DNA from: Lachnospiraceae bacterium UBA7143
Lineage (GTDB): Bacteria; Bacillota; Clostridia; Lachnospirales; Lachnospiraceae
Reading direction: 5' to 3'
Length of the DNA: 64,000 nt
NCBI GenBank assembly: GCA_002491905.1
Contig: DKWV01000011.1
Coordinates: forward strand, 317,144 to 381,143
Part shown: positions 51,014-60,678 of the stretch, one piece after another
Layout: every line of letters starts with the position of its first letter
How positions within the stretch are numbered: the stretch's first letter is position 1
Made by a program: the position numbers and the translations under genes
The notes under the pieces: model-generated
What the model was told of the DNA's origin: nothing
What the model saw: the letters and a program-made list of their open reading frames with translations, nothing else
The model's database searches: none

Positions 51014-51042
51014 ATTGTATACAATATACCTGCTCCTGTCAA
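51014..51042 (-). promoter_or_regulatory. gntR promoter with TTGTATACAA operator over the -10
   Basis: On the minus strand: TTGACA (51042-51037), 17-base spacer, TACAAT (51019-51014). ATTGTATACAAT (51014-51025) is a perfect palindrome matching the FadR-subfamily consensus (tnGTa...taCna), and its left half is the -10 box. The promoter begins at the last codon of the upstream protease gene. Confidence 0.75.
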
Positions 51043-51959
51043 TAATAACTGCACAATTTTTCTATGTCCAGCATCCCCCAGCCCTGTCGGCTCCATTCCT
51101 CCCCCAGATCTCTGGCCGAATAAATCATCTGCCTCTTCACCTGGTCGCTGTTGCAGAACGGATATTTCTGCAGATAAAGCGCCGCTGCCCCGGAAACAAT
51201 GGGCGTTGCCATAGATGTGCCGCTTTTCTTTATATAAAGGTCACGAAAGCCTCCTCTTCTGTCCCTGCTCCAGTTCAGATTGCAGGAAACCACATCCGTA
51301 CCCGGCGCCACCAGATCTGGCTTTCGGTATGGCAGTCCCTCCCGCCCCCTGCCGGAATAATTCTCGCACAGATCCCGCCTGTTGCCAAAATATCCTCCCT
51401 CATGGCAGCCAACGGTGATGACTCTTCTGCTTTCCCCCAGAGGAGAGAGCGTTCCCTCTCCCGGTCCTTTGTTTCCGGCAGCACAAACCACCACCACCCC
51501 CTGCTCGCTGACTGTATCCAAAAGCCCCGACAGCTCATCCATCCGTGCCCTGTCCCCGTCCTCGCCGATGCCAACGGAAATGTTTAACACACGTATCTGA
51601 TAACGCAGACGGTTTTCCAGAACCCAGAGCAGGCCATAGTACATACTTTCAACGCTTCCCTCGCCCTTCTTATCCAGGACCTTGCCCACACAGAGCCTGC
51701 ATGTGGGAGCAATTCCGCTGAAACGGCCATCCGACATACGCCCGCTCCCGCCAATGCACCCGGCCACATGAGTTCCGTGGCCGCTGTCGTCGTAACGCTC
51801 CTCCCTGCCGTTCACAAAATCACGAAAGGCAACCACCCGGTCCTCAAAATCCGGGTGATTGCCAATCCCTGTATCTAAAACAGCCACACAGACTTCCTCC
51901 GTGGCCACACTGTACTGCAATTTTTCGCTGCATCCAATCTGTCTCTTTACCCTGTCCAT
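51039..51959 (-). CDS. Intracellular subtilisin-like serine protease (S8 family)
   Basis: 306 residues. Catalytic triad: Asp in VCVAVLDTGIGNHPDFEDRV, His in DDSGHGTHVAGCIGGSG, Ser in KKSGTSMATPIVSGAAALYL; the oxyanion Asn is in VVVVCAAGNKGPGEGTLSPL. There is no signal peptide and no long propeptide: the mature-like sequence begins about 25 residues before the Asp motif. So it is probably an intracellular serine protease (Isp type). Several cysteines (C-G-V-G-K, C-N-L-N, C-E-N-Y) are more than usual for S8 enzymes. Monocistronic, between a terminator and the gntR promoter. Confidence 0.93.
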   Translation of the reverse strand: MDRVKRQIGCSEKLQYSVATEEVCVAVLDTGIGNHPDFEDRVVAFRDFVNGREERYDDSGHGTHVAGCIGGSGRMSDGRFSGIAPTCRLCVGKVLDKKGEGSVESMYYGLLWVLENRLRYQIRVLNISVGIGEDGDRARMDELSGLLDTVSEQGVVVVCAAGNKGPGEGTLSPLGESRRVITVGCHEGGYFGNRRDLCENYSGRGREGLPYRKPDLVAPGTDVVSCNLNWSRDRRGGFRDLYIKKSGTSMATPIVSGAAALYLQKYPFCNSDQVKRQMIYSARDLGEEWSRQGWGMLDIEKLCSYY

Positions 51960-51967
51960 CGCATAAA

Positions 51968-52011
51968 AGAAAACTCCCGGCTTTACATATATATTATGCC
52001 GGGAGTTTTTT
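51968..52011. terminator. Terminator downstream of the first LRR surface protein
   Basis: Stem AAAACTCCCGGC / GCCGGGAGTTTT around an AT loop. T-rich on both sides, so it can work in either direction; the minus-strand use is after the LRR gene ending at 52025. Confidence 0.88.
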
Positions 52012-52024
52012 TATGCGCCATCCT

Positions 52025-54934
52025 CTAATCTTTTTTCCGTCCCCATGCCGCCTTTGGCTTTCTCCAGAAAAACACCGCCATCGAAGCAAAAAACAGTCCT
52101 GCAACAAGGAAATACTTGGGATGGATGCTGTGATCCCCTGTGTCGGGGGAAGCGTCCTTCTTGCCGAGGGAGACAAACACTGCCTGCCCGTCCTTCACAT
52201 CCGCCACTGCCGGTCCCGTACCATAATTGTAAATGCCGTAGGCGGAGAAATGCGCCGCCTGGAATGCCACCGCATCCTTACCGTCCAGGGAAACAATCCG
52301 GCTGTCCACCTCTTCGAGCTGTCCGTCCGCATCCAGACACACCACGTGAAGATTGTCCTGCAGTACACCGGACGGAAGGGGCATGGTAATCTCTACCCGC
52401 TGTTTTCCCAGCCCTGTGATCGGCACGTCAGTCTCCGTATCCGTCATGGTAATCTCATAGGCATGCAGGGAATGTGGCAGTTTGCTGCCATAAATAGACT
52501 TGTATACATCCCCGATCTTTGTCATCGCCTCCTCGCTGTCGGCGATATCTATCCGATAGCTGCCCTCGCCGCCTTCCATGACAGCCGTCACAATGCTGTC
52601 CTGCGGAATAGAGTAACTGTTGTTTTTCACGGTAATACCGGCCTGCGGTTCTTCCCGTTCCACATCCGAAAGCGTTTCCTGTCCTGCCTCCAGCGTATAG
52701 GTACGGCCGTCTATCTCCACGGTTTCCCCGGGGCCGGGGCCGCCTCCTCTTCTTGCAAGAATGGTGAGAACCCCGCCTTCACTGCTTACCTCCTGACCAG
52801 CTGCCTCATCCGCAGCCGCACTTTCGCTATCAGCCGCATTTCCAGCTGCCTCATCCACAGTCGCCCCAGCATTTTCAGCTGCCGCAGCGTCCTGCCTTCT
52901 GCAGATCACACCCATAAAATCACCCCCTGCCTTCGACAGACAGGTTCCTGTCAGATCTGTCACCCCTGCGGGAATCACGGCAACACGGGTTCCCGTAAAG
53001 CTCTGCCCCCTGTAGTCATCGCGGTAAAGCTTTGTCGACGTATTTTCATAGGAACGGGTGGGAACTTTATCCCCTGCGAAATAAATCACACCGTCTTTTA
53101 TCTTATCATTATCAAAGGCCCGAAGCCCGATCTGCTCCACAGACGGCGCAATTCGGATCTCCTTAAGCGGACATCCGGCAAAGGCCCTGTCACAGATCTG
53201 CTGCACACCCTCCGCGCCGTCAATTGCCGCCAGATTCGCACAGCCCTCAAACGCCCCCTCCCCGATCACAGAGACACTGTCAGGGATGTGTACGCTGTCT
53301 ATGCTGTTCATATCTTTCAACGCTTCCGGGCCGATCACCTTCACGGAATCCGGGATCGAAACCGCGCCGCCCCTGCCCCTATAAGCCAGCAGAATCCCGT
53401 CACCCACGATCAGGAACTCTCCCGCCTCGCCTGCATTCGCCTTCCAGCCGGAAAGCCAGGGCGTCTTATCAAAAGCAGAAACACCGATTTTTCTCACGCT
53501 GTCAGGAATGACCACATCAGTCAACTCGTCGCAGTGATAAAATGCCGCATAACCGATCTCCTCCACGCCATCGGGAATTCTGACCGTATTCACCGCCGAT
53601 CTGGCATAGGCAAATTCCCCGATCCGGCGGATACCGCCCGGGATCTCGCACGAAGTCGTATCGTCATCATAATAAGCCTGCGCCGCAATGGTTTCGCCAT
53701 TTACCACCGTATATTTCGGAAAAGAACCGCCCTTTGCGTCCTCCGATCCCGCGAGCCCGGGCACCGTATCCAAATCGGGTTCCTCCACAACGGGTTCGCC
53801 GCCCAGAATCTCCCCCGTACCGCCCACGTTCACAGTTGCCTTTGCATTGTCCACCAGCACATAGACTTCCTGCCCGACCACACGGGATTTCGCCTTCACG
53901 CTGGGATCATCTTCCGCCTCCATAGCGTTCATATGGGATACCTCATGATAATAGTCCACAGGACCCACAATCGGCGCTTCCTCTCCCTCCGCAGCATTTT
54001 CACTGACCGTTCCGGAAATCGGCGCCTCCTCATACTCGGAGACATCTATATCATCGAGAACAAGCGTCTGTGCAAAGTTCTCCGCGTAAGAACCGGCCTC
54101 CGCATGTATTTCAAGCTTCGTGCAGCCGTCAAAGGCCGTAGGGTGGATCGTGCTGACCGAAATCGGGATCGTGATATCCCGGAGTCTGACACAGTCCTCA
54201 AATGCCTTCATATCAATGCTTTTCACGGAATACGGAATGGTAACCTCTTTCAGGTTCTTACAGTTGGAAAATGCGTATCCGGTAATTTCTGCCACATTGC
54301 TGCTGATACTTGCATCCTGCAGATTATAGTCACCCCAGAAAGCGTAGGGCCTGACCTTATTCACCGAGGACGGCATACTGTAGGAAGACGCCTTTCTGCC
54401 AGCAAGCACCTGATAAAGAACATCCCATCCCTTTTTGTTATAGATCGCGCCGTCGTCGCAGACAAAATACGGATTGTCGCTGTCAAAATCCACAGACGAT
54501 AAGCTGTAATCTCCCGCAAAAGCGCCATTGCCGAGAGTCTTAAGCCCCTTTCCCACAGAAACACTTCTCAGGGAAGGACAGCCGGAAAATGCCGCGTTCT
54601 CGATCACCGTTACGCTGTCGGGTACCGTCACGCTCTCCAGACTATTGCATTCGGAAAAAGCCCTCGCGCCGATAACCTCCACCGCGTCACCCAGAGTAAC
54701 GCTGCGCACATGATCATTCCCCGCGAAGGCTTCCGCCTCGATCCTTTTTACCTGATTGGAAACAGACACGTTCTCAGCCGTGCCGTTATATTTCACCAAT
54801 GTAGTTCCATCCATCTGAAAATCAGATGCGGCGGAGGAATCCTCCGCCTCCACATCTGATACAGGAATCTGTGTCACGACAATCGCCGTCACTAAAAGCA
54901 GCGTGCCAATCAGCTTTCTCATTTTTTTCCCCAT
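52025..54934 (-). CDS. BspA-type leucine-rich-repeat surface protein with SPDTG sorting signal
   Basis: 969 residues, secreted. Signal peptide ~1-30 (KLIGTLLLVTAIVVTQIPVS). LRR_5 repeats occupy ~45-290 and again ~410-640 (IGARAFSECNSLESVTVPDS, IENAAFSGCPSLRSVSVGKG and others). The linker is rich in Ala/Glu/Asp. Then comes a C-terminal module also found in the neighbouring protein (ITMPLPSGVLQDNLHVVCLD, AFQAAHFSAYGIYNYGTG). The end SPDTGD, a hydrophobic helix and WRKPKAAWGRKKD form a wall-anchoring signal fitting class B sortase motifs (S/N/P-P-x-T-G) rather than LPxTG. AGAGGAGG precedes the ATG. BspA-type LRRs mediate adhesion in several host-associated bacteria; ligand unknown. Confidence 0.88.
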   Translation of the reverse strand: MGKKMRKLIGTLLLVTAIVVTQIPVSDVEAEDSSAASDFQMDGTTLVKYNGTAENVSVSNQVKRIEAEAFAGNDHVRSVTLGDAVEVIGARAFSECNSLESVTVPDSVTVIENAAFSGCPSLRSVSVGKGLKTLGNGAFAGDYSLSSVDFDSDNPYFVCDDGAIYNKKGWDVLYQVLAGRKASSYSMPSSVNKVRPYAFWGDYNLQDASISSNVAEITGYAFSNCKNLKEVTIPYSVKSIDMKAFEDCVRLRDITIPISVSTIHPTAFDGCTKLEIHAEAGSYAENFAQTLVLDDIDVSEYEEAPISGTVSENAAEGEEAPIVGPVDYYHEVSHMNAMEAEDDPSVKAKSRVVGQEVYVLVDNAKATVNVGGTGEILGGEPVVEEPDLDTVPGLAGSEDAKGGSFPKYTVVNGETIAAQAYYDDDTTSCEIPGGIRRIGEFAYARSAVNTVRIPDGVEEIGYAAFYHCDELTDVVIPDSVRKIGVSAFDKTPWLSGWKANAGEAGEFLIVGDGILLAYRGRGGAVSIPDSVKVIGPEALKDMNSIDSVHIPDSVSVIGEGAFEGCANLAAIDGAEGVQQICDRAFAGCPLKEIRIAPSVEQIGLRAFDNDKIKDGVIYFAGDKVPTRSYENTSTKLYRDDYRGQSFTGTRVAVIPAGVTDLTGTCLSKAGGDFMGVICRRQDAAAAENAGATVDEAAGNAADSESAAADEAAGQEVSSEGGVLTILARRGGGPGPGETVEIDGRTYTLEAGQETLSDVEREEPQAGITVKNNSYSIPQDSIVTAVMEGGEGSYRIDIADSEEAMTKIGDVYKSIYGSKLPHSLHAYEITMTDTETDVPITGLGKQRVEITMPLPSGVLQDNLHVVCLDADGQLEEVDSRIVSLDGKDAVAFQAAHFSAYGIYNYGTGPAVADVKDGQAVFVSLGKKDASPDTGDHSIHPKYFLVAGLFFASMAVFFWRKPKAAWGRKKD

Positions 54935-54962
54935 AGGATTCCTCCTCTGGATCTCAGGTTTC

Positions 54963-57900
54963 TTACGCTTTTACCTTCGCAGCCGTCTTTTTATCCTTCT
55001 TTAAGAACAGGATAACCGACAGGCAGGCCAGCCCAAGCGACAGGAACCACTTCGGATGAATCGGATCGCCGGTCTTGGGCGTCACGTCAAGCATACCCTC
55101 CACCAGATTTCCGGTATCCACATAAATCGTATAAGGCGAGAAGTGCGTCGCACGGAAACGGATACAAGGTACGCCGTTAATCGTGGTGAAACTCTCATTC
55201 AGGCTTTCTAACTGATCCCCATTAATAACCGCACCCGCCATGTTGTTGCCGCCGTAAGCCACCAGTGAATCAGGAATCGGGATCGTGATATCTACAGACA
55301 GACCCGTGGTATCCGTGATCTTCGTGGTTCCGGTAGAATCATAGAGACTGATATCCATCGCATAGTACAGGATATTGTCCAGCGTACCGTACTTGTTTGT
55401 GAGTGCTGCCGATACCGCGCGGGTCGCCTCATCCGTCTCGGAGATCTTCACGATGAAGTTATCCGAGGAACCGTTCGTAGTAGCCGTCGCCAGATCCCTG
55501 TTGGAGATACCCGGCTTCTCTATATTTACTGTGGTATTCCCGTTGCCACCGGTCGATGTACTGTTATTGCCGTTACCGCCACCGCCGCCGGTATTCACCG
55601 CCACGGCAGGCGCTGCGGGAGCCTCCACATAGTTCGCCTTGACCGTCACGTTGTTGGACGGCATCGTGAAGGTGGTGGACGTCATGCTGACGCTCGCTAA
55701 TGCCACGCCGTTGGAATCTGTCGTCCACTTCTCAAACCGCATGCCTTCTGCCGGCGCATAGCACGAGATAATAACCGTCGTGCCCGGCGCGTAGCTGCCG
55801 GAACCGCTGCCACCTTCCACGAATACCGTGAACTGCCCCGCTCCGCTTGTCGTGGATGTGGTGCTTGTGGAACTGCTGCTCGTAGAGCTGCTGCTACTTG
55901 AACTGCTGCTGTTCTTATCAGACGACGACTTCTTACTGCTGTTCGAGGAACCGCTGCTGGTAGTGCCGCCGCTGGTAGAACCGCCGCTGGTCGAACCACC
56001 GCTCGTCGGTGCCGCCTTATAGAGGGCAATAATCGACATATTATCGTTAGTTACCGTATCGACAGTCCAGTTATTGCTGTAGGTAAGCGGTTCATAGCCT
56101 GCCTGCGCCTTATGTGCCGGAGGCTTCATGCCCAGATCCGCAAAACTCATGCCTGCATCCACATAATATTTCCCGTCCGCATCAGCGCCGTCCTCTGTCC
56201 TGCCGGGTAAGAACGACCCGTCCACACCGTCATAAAACTCAACGATATACTGGCCGTTCACCGATGTGCCGTCGGAATCATACTGCGCCACAAAAGTGGT
56301 CAGATCCTCGGTAATCGGACCAAGTTCAGTCAGTGTATCACCCGCGGAAGTAACCGCCAGCCACTCTCCGTTGAACTTATAGCCCTTTCTATGGCCTTCC
56401 TCGTAGAGAGCTTTCGCCTCCTCAGGCTCCCTCGCATAGAGATCCTCCGTGCCCTTTCTCTCAAGCTCCTGGGTCTTTCCGACCTGCGTGCCGTCATAAT
56501 CGAAGAATTTCACACGGTAAGACCCCAGCTCCTTAAATACCATCGGCGGGTCAAACCGATCCACATAACGCTTCGCCGCGGAGTCAATGTACGACCGGAC
56601 GGTAACCCCATTCTTAGGTGAGAAGGCAGAATCTGCGATATCCACCTCGCGTCCCCTGATGGTTACCTCCAGGGCGTGCCTTCCCTCGGTATCCGTGATG
56701 CCGTTGAACGCATCCTCCTTGATCTTGTTGACGGAAACAGGCAGAAGCACATCCGTCAGCTTGGTGCAGTCCTTAAAGCACCCCTCCGGGATCTCCTTCA
56801 GATCGTCCAGATCCGTCAGATCCACAACCAGAACTTCATCGCATCCCTCAAACGCGCTGTCCGCGATCTCATCCACACCTTTCAGCAGCGCGATTGTGCC
56901 GGGATTAACTTCCTTCTCCTCCAGACCGGGATCATTAGTGCCGTTACGCCCCTTGGCCATGAGACATTCGATAAGCTTATACTTTCCATCCCTGTCCCCG
57001 GACTGCCTTTCGAAGAGAAGTCCCTTCTCCACGGGATACTTCTCGTTGCCGTTCACCTCAGTCATGTTGCCGCAGCCGCGGAAAGGCAGTTTGCCGATCT
57101 CCGACATCCCCGCTCCAAGCGCGACACTCTTTAACTGTTCACAGTTGTCAAACGCATAGTCTGGCAGTTTCTTCACACTGGTTAATTCCACACGTCTGAT
57201 GACATCATTGCCAAGGATATCCTCCTCGTGTTCATCCTTTTGGGCATTGCCGTCCTTGTCCCTGTAATCCACATATCTGCCGTTGAACAGACCCGGAATG
57301 GTCCCATCAGATGCGACAGGTCCCGTCCTCCGGCTGTTTAAACCTATATAAGTATCATAATTATGCTGGTTGCCGCTCTCCTTATCCGCCGCATAGGCCG
57401 TCACGTCGATGGAGGTGACTCCATCAGGCACGATGATGGTATTGGTAGCGGCAATAAAATTCGCAGCCTGGGCAGGCACCCTCTGGTACTCCTCAAGTCC
57501 AAGCCCTGATGGATTTTCCTGCTCAAGGTAGTAATTTCCCATAAAATTGTAAGGGTGGCTTTCAAAGTAAGGCTTCAGCCACTTTCCGGCGCTCACTCCC
57601 GCCGCCTGCACCGTCATGGGCTCAAACAGCAGGTCATAGAGTCCACCCAGGGAACTGGCCGTCTCTCCCGATGAACCGTTTTCCAGCCAGTTTACAAAAT
57701 TATAGTGCCCATCCTCATCCCGCTCGCAGTACCTCTCATTGATCCACGGGCCGTATCTCTCCTCAAACAAAGCATCCGTCAGATCGACAGTCGTCCCGTT
57801 CAGTGTGACTTTGCCCTCACCTTCCACTGCCGCCGCAAGCAGAACCGCGTACTCGTTTCGGAGCTGCCCCACAGTCTTACTCTTGCTGGTCACCATGTAG

Positions 57901-60575
57901 CCGTCATTGTCATAGACCTTGTTGTAATAATACTGCTCCATGTCCGCGCAGTAATCCGCCAGCTCCTCATCGAGCAGAACCGCCCGCTCGGACAAATCGG
58001 GAAGCCTCGGATAATCGATCAGGACCACATCACTGGGACTGCTCCTGTCCACCATCACAGTCAGATGGGTGCCATTATCGCTATTCCACCGGCTCATATA
58101 GCACACGTTCACATCTGGCAGATTTTCACTGCCAGGACCAGACTCCTTCAGCACATGGCTCATATTCATGGCATATGCAAAAGGCGCATAGCCTTTCACA
58201 ATGTCGCCGTGGAAGGTCAGTCTGCTCCCCCCGGTCTGGAAGGCAGTCTCATCCATCTTGAAATTCTCGCTGCCATATCCTGCAGACGGCGTGTTGAAAT
58301 AAACATTTTCAAGCTTCGAGCAGTCCGCAAAAGCGCGCGCTCCGATCTCATTGACGGAGTTGCCGATACGCACCTTCTCAAGGGAAGGAAGTCCCGCAAA
58401 AGCCTCACTGTCAATCTTGCTGATTGACCCGTCCTTGATGGTAATGCTTCTGATTTTCCTGCGCAGTGTCTCATCGGAAAAGCACCCTTCTCCGATGTTC
58501 ACCACCTTAATGTTGCCAACCTGTTCGGGAATGACGATATCCACGCTTCCTGTCCCGGATATCAGCACACATTTCTTCAGGGTTCCATTCGCGTCAATCT
58601 CATAGCGGTAAACACTGTCACCGCTCCTCAAAGCCACTTCATAGCAGTCATTTCCCTGGCTGTCCTTATATACATAGGGCACGCCGGTCTCCCCGCTGAC
58701 CCTCGTGCTTGCCTCCCATGTGCTTTTCCTGGGCTCGGCAGTCTTTCCGTTATTATCGTTCTCAGGCCCGCGAACGAAAAATTTCTCGTCCGTGACATGG
58801 GCAAACGTATCAGGCTTAAAGTATGCCGCGCCACAAGTATCGGGGAAAATGACATTATGCAGCCCGGAGCAGTTATAAAAAGTCGTGTGCGGCACTTCAC
58901 CCTGATAATTATCGGGCATGGTCACCTCAGTGAGCTTAACCCGGTTAGCCAGCACATAACCGCCCAGAGACGACCCGTTTCTGCCGGTGATGCCTGCCGG
59001 GAACGTAAACTTGGTCATACCGGCGCCGGCGTCCATCGTCTCCAAGGCAAAACATCCCTTCCCCAAAGAGGTCACCTTAGATCCATCAAACTTTAAGCCG
59101 CTTTCCGTCAGCGCCTTATCATTGTAGAAAGCGAAATCCTTCAGCGCGCATCCGTCAGCGCCAGGGTTGACCTTCGTAAAGTCAACCTCCGTCAGGGAAT
59201 CACAGTAGGCAAAAGCCCCATACCCTACCGTGCTCAGAGACCACGGGAAACTGATGCTTCTCAGACTGGAGCAGCCGTAAAAAGCCTCCGCGCCAATCGT
59301 GGAAAAGCCGGACGAATCCCCCAGAGTGACTGTGGCAAGCTGCGTACAGTTGCAGAACGCCCTGTTCCCGACCATCGCATCATTGTCAAGCTCCACGCTC
59401 GTCATACCGGCCTCCTCAAAGGCACCGTTACCTATCACCTGAATATTTTTCGGGATAACAATCTCCCCTACGTTTTTAACCCTGTAGAAAGCGCCTTCCC
59501 CGATCGCGCTGAGTATCACATCCGGATTCATCTTTGCCAGACAGCCATTTTCATCCGTAAGATATTCCACCTTGTCGCCGACGCCAAGCATACCGCCGCC
59601 AAGCTCCGTGTCCTTCTTATCGCTCTGGGCTACAAATACCGTCTCGCCAGTCCTTTCATTTCCGTCCTCATCCAGTCTCTTGTCATGAATTTCCACCAGA
59701 GTAAAATCGGCGTCCAGATAACTCAGGACAGAGTTATGCTCACAATAAAACTCTACCTTCTGCTGGGGAGACAGATCTTTATTCGGCGTGACAGATAAAT
59801 CAGTCGGTTTTACATCTGTCTCCCGGTTTTCCCATTTTTCAATCTCAGCCTTCTTATCGTTGTACTCCTTCTCAAAATATTTTAAAAGAAACGCTTCTTC
59901 CCCTTTTTTGAACGTCTTGTTATCCGGCCCGTATACGATCGCGTTGGCAGGATAAGTGCCGGGGTAGGAACCGCCCGTCACTTTCAGATTATCCATCGGA
60001 TTGCTGCTGTCCTGATAATTAGCTGCAGGATTGTCACTGAAATAGGCGTTAAACTGTTCCTCCGTGACGGTCTGGTAATCTGTCCGCAGCAGATTGTTTA
60101 CCACAACCTGATCCCTGTTATTCTCATTGTTGTATTTGCAGAGCACCGCCCTGTTATTCTTTAAGTGATAAAGGAATTCCCACTCCAGATAAAGCGCGCC
60201 TTCCCGGGTATTTGACCTGACCGACGCATGTAGATCTCCTCCCGCGACAGCATCTCTCAATGTCTTGGGCAGTCCGCCGCCCTGCATGTTCAGCTCGATA
60301 TCAGAACAGTTCTCTTCGCCTGAGCTGTGCGGAATACTGTGTTCTCCCCCGGAAGCATTCTCGTACACATCCTCCTCACACTCCTTTGCGGGAACATAGG
60401 CAATCGCCCCGGTAAGATCCGTTTTCCCGCCGGAATTTCCATCCTCAGCCAGGTTCTCCGGCACCGGTATAGCCGCCACCACGATAGCCGTGATCATCAA
60501 AACCGCCGCAAAACTTCGTCTGACGGTTCTCTTTAATCTCCTCTTAGGCTTTCTCGCTGCTGTTTTTTTCGTCAT
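54963..60575 (-). CDS. Giant BspA-type LRR surface protein with TPKTG sorting signal
   Basis: 1870 residues. A long signal peptide with basic start (MTKKTAARKPKRRLKRTVRR, helix to ~45) leads to an N-terminal region to ~350 without clear repeats. LRR_5 modules cover ~350-800 and again ~1080-1330 (IGNSVNEIGARAFADCSKLE, and others). Flg_new/InlB-B-like beta repeats follow (~1370-1500, VKFFDYDGTQVGKTQELERK). Then come a Ser/Thr/Gly linker (~1525-1580), a PF18998-like repeat (FTVFVEGGSGSGSYAPGTTV) and the C-terminal module shared with the 969-residue protein (RFRATHFSPYTIYVDTGNL). It ends TPKTGDPIHPKWF plus helix plus KKDKKTAAKVKA. Cell-wall protein, probably anchored by the adjacent sortase. No enzymatic motif seen. 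Confidence 0.88.
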   Translation of the reverse strand: MTKKTAARKPKRRLKRTVRRSFAAVLMITAIVVAAIPVPENLAEDGNSGGKTDLTGAIAYVPAKECEEDVYENASGGEHSIPHSSGEENCSDIELNMQGGGLPKTLRDAVAGGDLHASVRSNTREGALYLEWEFLYHLKNNRAVLCKYNNENNRDQVVVNNLLRTDYQTVTEEQFNAYFSDNPAANYQDSSNPMDNLKVTGGSYPGTYPANAIVYGPDNKTFKKGEEAFLLKYFEKEYNDKKAEIEKWENRETDVKPTDLSVTPNKDLSPQQKVEFYCEHNSVLSYLDADFTLVEIHDKRLDEDGNERTGETVFVAQSDKKDTELGGGMLGVGDKVEYLTDENGCLAKMNPDVILSAIGEGAFYRVKNVGEIVIPKNIQVIGNGAFEEAGMTSVELDNDAMVGNRAFCNCTQLATVTLGDSSGFSTIGAEAFYGCSSLRSISFPWSLSTVGYGAFAYCDSLTEVDFTKVNPGADGCALKDFAFYNDKALTESGLKFDGSKVTSLGKGCFALETMDAGAGMTKFTFPAGITGRNGSSLGGYVLANRVKLTEVTMPDNYQGEVPHTTFYNCSGLHNVIFPDTCGAAYFKPDTFAHVTDEKFFVRGPENDNNGKTAEPRKSTWEASTRVSGETGVPYVYKDSQGNDCYEVALRSGDSVYRYEIDANGTLKKCVLISGTGSVDIVIPEQVGNIKVVNIGEGCFSDETLRRKIRSITIKDGSISKIDSEAFAGLPSLEKVRIGNSVNEIGARAFADCSKLENVYFNTPSAGYGSENFKMDETAFQTGGSRLTFHGDIVKGYAPFAYAMNMSHVLKESGPGSENLPDVNVCYMSRWNSDNGTHLTVMVDRSSPSDVVLIDYPRLPDLSERAVLLDEELADYCADMEQYYYNKVYDNDGYMVTSKSKTVGQLRNEYAVLLAAAVEGEGKVTLNGTTVDLTDALFEERYGPWINERYCERDEDGHYNFVNWLENGSSGETASSLGGLYDLLFEPMTVQAAGVSAGKWLKPYFESHPYNFMGNYYLEQENPSGLGLEEYQRVPAQAANFIAATNTIIVPDGVTSIDVTAYAADKESGNQHNYDTYIGLNSRRTGPVASDGTIPGLFNGRYVDYRDKDGNAQKDEHEEDILGNDVIRRVELTSVKKLPDYAFDNCEQLKSVALGAGMSEIGKLPFRGCGNMTEVNGNEKYPVEKGLLFERQSGDRDGKYKLIECLMAKGRNGTNDPGLEEKEVNPGTIALLKGVDEIADSAFEGCDEVLVVDLTDLDDLKEIPEGCFKDCTKLTDVLLPVSVNKIKEDAFNGITDTEGRHALEVTIRGREVDIADSAFSPKNGVTVRSYIDSAAKRYVDRFDPPMVFKELGSYRVKFFDYDGTQVGKTQELERKGTEDLYAREPEEAKALYEEGHRKGYKFNGEWLAVTSAGDTLTELGPITEDLTTFVAQYDSDGTSVNGQYIVEFYDGVDGSFLPGRTEDGADADGKYYVDAGMSFADLGMKPPAHKAQAGYEPLTYSNNWTVDTVTNDNMSIIALYKAAPTSGGSTSGGSTSGGTTSSGSSNSSKKSSSDKNSSSSSSSSSTSSSSTSTTSTTSGAGQFTVFVEGGSGSGSYAPGTTVIISCYAPAEGMRFEKWTTDSNGVALASVSMTSTTFTMPSNNVTVKANYVEAPAAPAVAVNTGGGGGNGNNSTSTGGNGNTTVNIEKPGISNRDLATATTNGSSDNFIVKISETDEATRAVSAALTNKYGTLDNILYYAMDISLYDSTGTTKITDTTGLSVDITIPIPDSLVAYGGNNMAGAVINGDQLESLNESFTTINGVPCIRFRATHFSPYTIYVDTGNLVEGMLDVTPKTGDPIHPKWFLSLGLACLSVILFLKKDKKTAAKVKA
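55843..56004. repeat. Ser/Thr/Gly-coding low-complexity tract
   Basis: Repeated TSGGS and Ser-run codons inside the 1870-residue surface protein. They make a flexible, probably glycosylatable spacer between the repeat domains and the C-terminal module. Length polymorphism between strains would be expected. Confidence 0.8.
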
Positions 60576-60678
60576 GGTACTTTCTCCTCATTCCCTTACA
60601 CATTTTTATAAGCCCGCTTCCGAAAACCCGGGAGTCGTCCTAAACCGGCCACATACCGGCTGTTTTACTCCATGCTGT

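Noticed and set aside
52013..54502. 829-codon plus-strand open frame
   Set aside because: It lies antisense to the LRR surface gene with clear signal peptide, repeats and anchor; the plus-strand translation is Arg/His/Cys-rich without domains. A shadow of codon bias.
55843..56004. Short regularly repeated DNA that could suggest a CRISPR-like array
   Set aside because: The repeats are codons for Ser/Thr/Gly inside a long frame, without unique spacers.
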